Origin: Cerioporus squamosus
Taxonomy: Eukaryota; Basidiomycota; Agaricomycetes; Polyporales; Polyporaceae
Reading direction: 5' to 3'
Length of the DNA: 13,226 nt
Assembly (NCBI GenBank): GCA_022592435.1
Contig: JABYQS010000789.1
Location: 1-13,226, forward strand
Shown here: positions 9,080 to 13,226 of the stretch, in pieces
Layout: each line of letters starts with the position of its first letter
How positions within the stretch are numbered: the first letter of the stretch is position 1
Translations under genes and position numbers: made by a program
Notes under the pieces: model-generated
What the model saw: the letters and a program-made list of their open reading frames with translations, nothing else
The model's database searches: none
What the model was told of the DNA's origin: nothing

Positions 9080-9330
9080 TTACTCCGCGTTCCCACGCCT
9101 TCTCCAAAGTCTCAGCAACTTCGCGATCAAAGCCGCCTGCATCTCCTGTTGAGCCTTCACGATGTTTACTTGGAGCTGAGACTCCATACGAGCGAGTTGT
9201 GCTTGCAGTTGCTCGAACTTGGCATCCATCATGGAGAGTCGCTGCTCCAAGCTAGCGAGTCGGCTCTCTGTCCGTTTCTCGTCTGATACCGACGGAGTCT
9301 CAGGGGGGTCGGGAAACCATGGCTCAACTA
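9080..9330 (-). other. C-terminal coiled coil of the EF-hand/ZZ-like protein
   Basis: The last ~70 codons encode a heptad-like pattern rich in Leu, Gln, Glu, Met and Ala (LASLEQRLSMMDAKFEQLQ and onward), ending in RRRGNAE and a TAA at 9082-9080. The frame is open across the whole last exon (9435-9080), so this end is intact. A role in self-association is inferred. Confidence 0.6.
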
Positions 9331-12300
9331 GTAGAAGTGGGTGAGTGTAGATATGGCGAGAGCAATGCTCGTAATCGTCCGGATCAGGCCCTCTGACCCC
9401 GCGTGCACAGCACATATCGCAGATGAAGTCGGTTTCTGGAGCAACATGAGCGACGTGCATGTACTTGCAGGGAATACTCACCTAGCGAATATCCGTAGTA
9501 CCATGTTGGCTGAGGAAACTGCTTCCTGCACGACCAACAACTGATCAACAACCTGTCTTCGCAGTCGTCACAACTGGGGGCTTGGGAATATGAGCCGGAT
9601 GCCAAAGCAACGACGACGGCACTTACCATTGCAATCCAAACACCACCAGGAACGGTTCACACTGAGCGACTTTCCACATATGCGACAGTCTAGAGGACTG
9701 GTGATGGGGGCGAGCTTCCCGCTAGGGAAGCACGTGCAGTATCCTCTGGAGCAGGCAAGGGGTCCTGCTCGAGCTGGGATTGTTCACGTTCAGACTCGTG
9801 GGCGAGCTGTGCAGGCAGGGCCGTCACCATGTATGCTGGCATGCTCCTGGTGATCCAGTCCAGCCTCCTCCTCCTCCTTTGCTCTATCTCCAAGAGACTC
9901 CAACCGAAGCTCAGGGCGATCCCCCGCGCCGTCCTTTGGCCGCATCGACTGTAGTGAAGAGTCCTCCACGACAATGCGAGCAGTATCTCCTCGCTTTGCG
10001 TGCGTCGGCTTCTGGAGCATCCAAGAGCGCGCTCTGGAATCCACTGCCTTCGGAATCCCGGACGGGCGAGCCCGATCTTCCCTCTCCGCGGACTCCGAGC
10101 CGACCACGTCCACCGGGGCTTGGGTCAGACCAGCAACTTCCAGCGACTCTCATCCTGCTTGGGATTATCGCGTCGCTGTTGCTCTGACTGCCAACAGTCG
10201 GGGCCTCCGGTGGGTTTATGGGCGGGGTAGACGACGACACGCCAGTGGACGGAATGATTGGTGGTGACACGGACGGAATGATGTCTGGTGGACCCATGAA
10301 AAGGGTCGGGTTCTGCTGGTGGAGGCCGCACCATGTTCCTCGCGTCTACTGCCCTGTCGCGAAGTCGTGGCCACTCGAGACGGTGTACAATCGTCCGAAT
10401 TTTGATGAAGGAGTGCGTGGGATAGTGGGCCTTCGTGAGTCCAGGGATTGCGAACTTCGGTAACGATCGCCTATAGCACTCCTCCTTGTCGCAGAACGTG
10501 ACCTGTTGGAAAAATGGCTCCTGGATGCAGTCAATGCAAATGTAACGGCACCCCTGATTGCGTGGCTGTTGTCAAAGTAGTTGCAACACGGCCCCGGATC
10601 GCTACGAGACCGTGGTCAGCTCCTAAGCATCGCCTGCAGCGGGAAGGACGTACTAGTGGAGGGGAATAGTGTGTAGAGGTTGACGGTGATGCTGTCGTAG
10701 AACCGGACGTCCCTCGGGGTGCACTTTCTACCGATCGCGCTCATACGCGAGTCATGATCAGGCGAGCGACGGTCGACCATGTCCCATGTCAGCTCCACAT
10801 ACTCCTTACGTGCCTCGCGACGTTGTACAAAGTACGACCACGTCCACCACCGACGCCGGATGTTGTTCAGGGTGGTATTGATCGCGTACTTCCATAGCGC
10901 CGATACTTGTTCTCCGATAGCTCCTGGGGGCTTGGGTAGAAGGGGAGGTACTCGGCTGGTAGCTTCTTGAGAACGAAGGACCAGTCCTGGTCCTTGCTGG
11001 CGCCAGAAGTGGAATCGAAATCATAGAACCGCGTGCCCATGATGGTGCGCTCATCGACGAGCCGACCGCTGTAGTAAATCTTGAAATACCGACATAGGTC
11101 AGCGTCCAGGCGACGAACACCGTGCCGTCCGGCGAATGACGACCGTTCCAGAGATGTCGAATTTGTCCTCCGTCAACTCGATTCCAGTACCATGGAAGTC
11201 TTCAACCGTAGCTGCGTTCCTCTCCACTGTGTAGTGGAAATGAGGCGAGAGCATGGTCCGGGTCGGATATAGCTGCTCGCTATAGGCGAATCCGTACCAC
11301 TGCCCCAACCTGTAGTTTGGTTAAGCAAGAGGGTGAGAGAATAGCTACAGAACTCGGCGTACACAGCTCTGAGCGTTTCCGGTGCGGTCAGGTCGTCCTC
11401 GGTCCTTCATCGGTGGTATCATAGAGTGTTGTATCCACAGGTGGTTCCTTCTCCAACTCCATGCCATCTATATCGGGTGTATCCTGGTCGGGCGCAACCG
11501 CGTCGTAGCTGAACAACGGATTGTGGCTGTTGTCGAGGTTCCAGAAATCGGTATCAGGCCTATAATGATAGAACTGCCGAACATACTCTGTCAGAATAGC
11601 TTTTTGCCTGATTCCCAGGACGTACCAGACCGTAAGCGTGCTTCAAGAATTGCTCCTTAGAGTCAAGCTTCTGCTGCAAATAGAGGCCTATCCGATAAGT
11701 CAGCAGAACCATGGCTGATGGTGCATCGTCGACGGCGTACCGTTGAGTTCCTTCACCCTCAGCTGTATAGCGCTCATGATCTGTCCTATGTTACTCTGAG
11801 ATTTTGTGAACTCGTCCCGCTTGAGGACAACGGATTGGGCGGCCTGTAGCTTCCTCCAGTCGTTCTCAAGAAGCAAACAAATGAGAGGAAGAGAGTTCTG
11901 TAACAATGAAATCGTCTGGTGAGTCAAACGTATTGAGGTGGTAGAGCACGCGTACCTTCTCAAGCCCTCCTTCCCATCACCAGGGTTAACGTATCCGAGG
12001 CGTCGATGTTGTATTTATCTTCTCCAAGTTCCCTCGCAAACGTTCCTCTTCCATGTCGATGTAATCCTGGAAGCGGTAGCTCGGTGTATTGAGCTCTGCA
12101 TCGAAGCTACTGTGCAGCCCGGCAATCATCATCGTGACCCACCACCAGACGACAAAGTAGTCGTCTACTGCAGATCGATTTCGGGGCAAGACCTTCGGTA
12201 CGATGTCCCTCATCATCGACAGGAGGACCAGGATCCTATTGCGTACATCGATGCCCCGATCTTCCAACCTGCATGAAGTGTCAATGAGAGCACTGACGTT

Positions 12301-12452
12301 GAGGATTGTGAAGTGCATGAGTACCGATTGCCCAGTACGCCAGCCAATGCGGTATGCTGTCAGATGGTGTCAGTGCAATTTATACGTAATGAGACGGACG
12401 CATTCACCTCCAGTTCAGGTTAGGCGGGGCGCATGTCCATCAACCGGTTGAC

Positions 12453-12488
12453 CTCCGCTATGGTCACGTATCCAGACGCGTCGTCGTC
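12453..12488 (-). other. EF-hand calcium-binding loop
   Basis: The 12-residue loop DDDASGYVTIAE has Asp at positions 1 and 3, Ser at 5, Gly at 6, a hydrophobic residue at 8 and Glu at 12, all as in a canonical EF-hand. It is preceded by MEAF and followed by VNRL, giving the flanking helices. It is the only EF-hand seen in the visible part of this gene. Confidence 0.85.
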
Positions 12489-13226
12489 AAAGGCCTCCAT
12501 GATCGGCTCTAGCCAAGCCATGTTCAAGAATTCCAAAGCCCATTCGTCACTGTAACGGGGTCTACCGGGCCAGCAACTGCGTGCTCAAACTGATCCCGGT
12601 AGTGGTCTTGCAAGGTCATGACAAATAGGCGTGCCTTCACATTTCCTCGCCAGCCCTACAAATGTAACGACATGTCAGTGAGCATGACGCCGGCACCGGA
12701 GAGAGACCGAATACCATCTCCTGCCATATGTTGCGCAGCTCCTGGAAGAGACATGAGTACGTGAGAGTGTGACGCAGGGGAGGAACCCACAGGATCCTTG
12801 ATCTTCATATGCGGACCTTGCTTCATGACATCCTTGAATTTGTCGAGTAACCTATCGTTCTCGGTGCGGATGGACCTCTCTAGCGCGATCTGCAACATGC
12901 TGAATTGCAACTCGTACTTGCCACTGAAGGTCCCGGAGTTCCTCTCCAGCGCATCGTCAACGTCCTCACGCAGCTCCATCTTCAGCTCGTCCAGAGACAT
13001 AGTCTTCTTCATCGTCATCTCCGCCTTCCCCCGCCGGATCGTGCCAGGCTGCTTCTCCTGCGCCTGCTTCGCGTCCTTGCTATCCTGTTTGTCCTCCGGT
13101 CCGCCGCGCACCGAGATCTCGAGAGATGAGTGATTTGAGAGTGGCGTCGTCCATAACTCGGATCTTGTTCGGCCCGCCCTTGCTCTCGACTTCTGCGGCG
13201 ATTTTCCGCTCTTCCGGACTGACAAG

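Larger units (their letters stand above)
9080..13226 (-). pseudogene. EF-hand and ZZ-like zinc-finger protein gene, 5' partial and frame-disrupted
   Basis: This resembles a large Agaricomycete protein family of unknown role combining one EF-hand with cysteine-rich ZZ-like fingers. The 5' end lies beyond 13226. Recognisable parts in order: helical block with ALERNSGTFSGKYELQFS (12950-12890); GWRGNVKARLF (12655 on); a canonical EF-hand loop DDDASGYVTIAE (12488-12453); SLPHW-like PHWLAYWAIGW (12350-12263); helical NSLPLICLLLENDW (11897 on); a beta-rich segment with GQWYGFAY and FHGTGIELTEDKFDISGT (11308-11150); RRRWWTWSYF and FYDSITVNLYTLF; cysteine pairs CRYICIDC and FCDKEEC (10550-10485); a Pro/Ser-rich linker; a second cysteine cluster CRICGKSLSVNRSWWCLDC (9687-9631); and a C-terminal coiled coil ending at 9080. 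Introns of 46-59 nt have GT and AG ends. The frame changes about a dozen times between these blocks, so no full-length product can be read. Ca2+ and Zn2+ binding are inferred. Confidence 0.72.

Noticed and set aside
9080..13226. Programmed frameshifting or insertional RNA editing to explain the frame breaks
   Set aside because: A dozen sites without a shared slippery sequence or stem is unlike any known programmed frameshift. Assembly error or pseudogene decay is far simpler.
1..13226. tRNA genes, CRISPR array, bacterial operon signals or transposon ends
   Set aside because: No B-box GGTTCGANTCC with a matching cloverleaf, no regularly spaced repeats and no paired terminal inverted repeats were found. 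The splice structure shows a eukaryotic nuclear locus.

Overview
The window looks like nuclear DNA of a basidiomycete fungus, most likely an Agaricomycete. Coding sequence is broken by many short GT-AG introns (about 46 to 67 nt). The encoded families are typical eukaryotic ones: a Dot1 histone methyltransferase, a Sec4/Rab8-type GTPase, the actin-related protein Arp5, and a multidomain EF-hand plus ZZ-like zinc-finger protein of a kind I associate with Agaricomycetes. The lineage below phylum is inference. All four genes lie on the minus strand, so reading from the right edge leftwards gives transcription order. No tRNA, rRNA, CRISPR array or intact mobile element was seen.

Layout, left to right. 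1-1196: no supportable gene, two short tandem repeats, and a possible exon tail at the extreme left edge. 1197-3759: Dot1, five exons, complete from start to stop apart from two single-base frame losses 45-46 nt apart inside the methyltransferase domain. 3760-4170: intergenic, with a CT-rich tract (on the minus strand) upstream of Dot1. 4171-5751: Sec4/Rab8-like GTPase, six exons, intact, with one unusually long 652-nt intron. 5752-6087: intergenic, with a CT-rich tract upstream of the GTPase. 6088-8827: Arp5, eleven exons, 731 residues, intact throughout. 8828-9079: intergenic, with an overlapping upstream ORF at the Arp5 start. 9080-13226: the EF-hand/ZZ-like gene, which runs off the right edge and changes reading frame about a dozen times.

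Dot1 (H3K79 methylation) and Arp5 (INO80 remodeller) are both chromatin factors, but nothing in the sequence ties their expression together. Sec4 belongs to exocytosis. The closeness of the three is best read as ordinary gene neighbourhood.

The most notable signal is the uneven integrity of the genes. Arp5 and the GTPase (2826 coding bases together) show no frame error. Dot1 shows two, and the EF-hand/ZZ-like gene about a dozen. Nearly all fit the loss of exactly one base, no nonsense substitution was seen inside the conserved blocks, and almost every intron keeps GT and AG ends. That pattern is odd for an old pseudogene and suggests either local base-loss errors in the assembly or very recent decay. 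I found no convincing new biological system. All splice models are my own reading of frame, GT-AG ends and family knowledge, with no alignment run.
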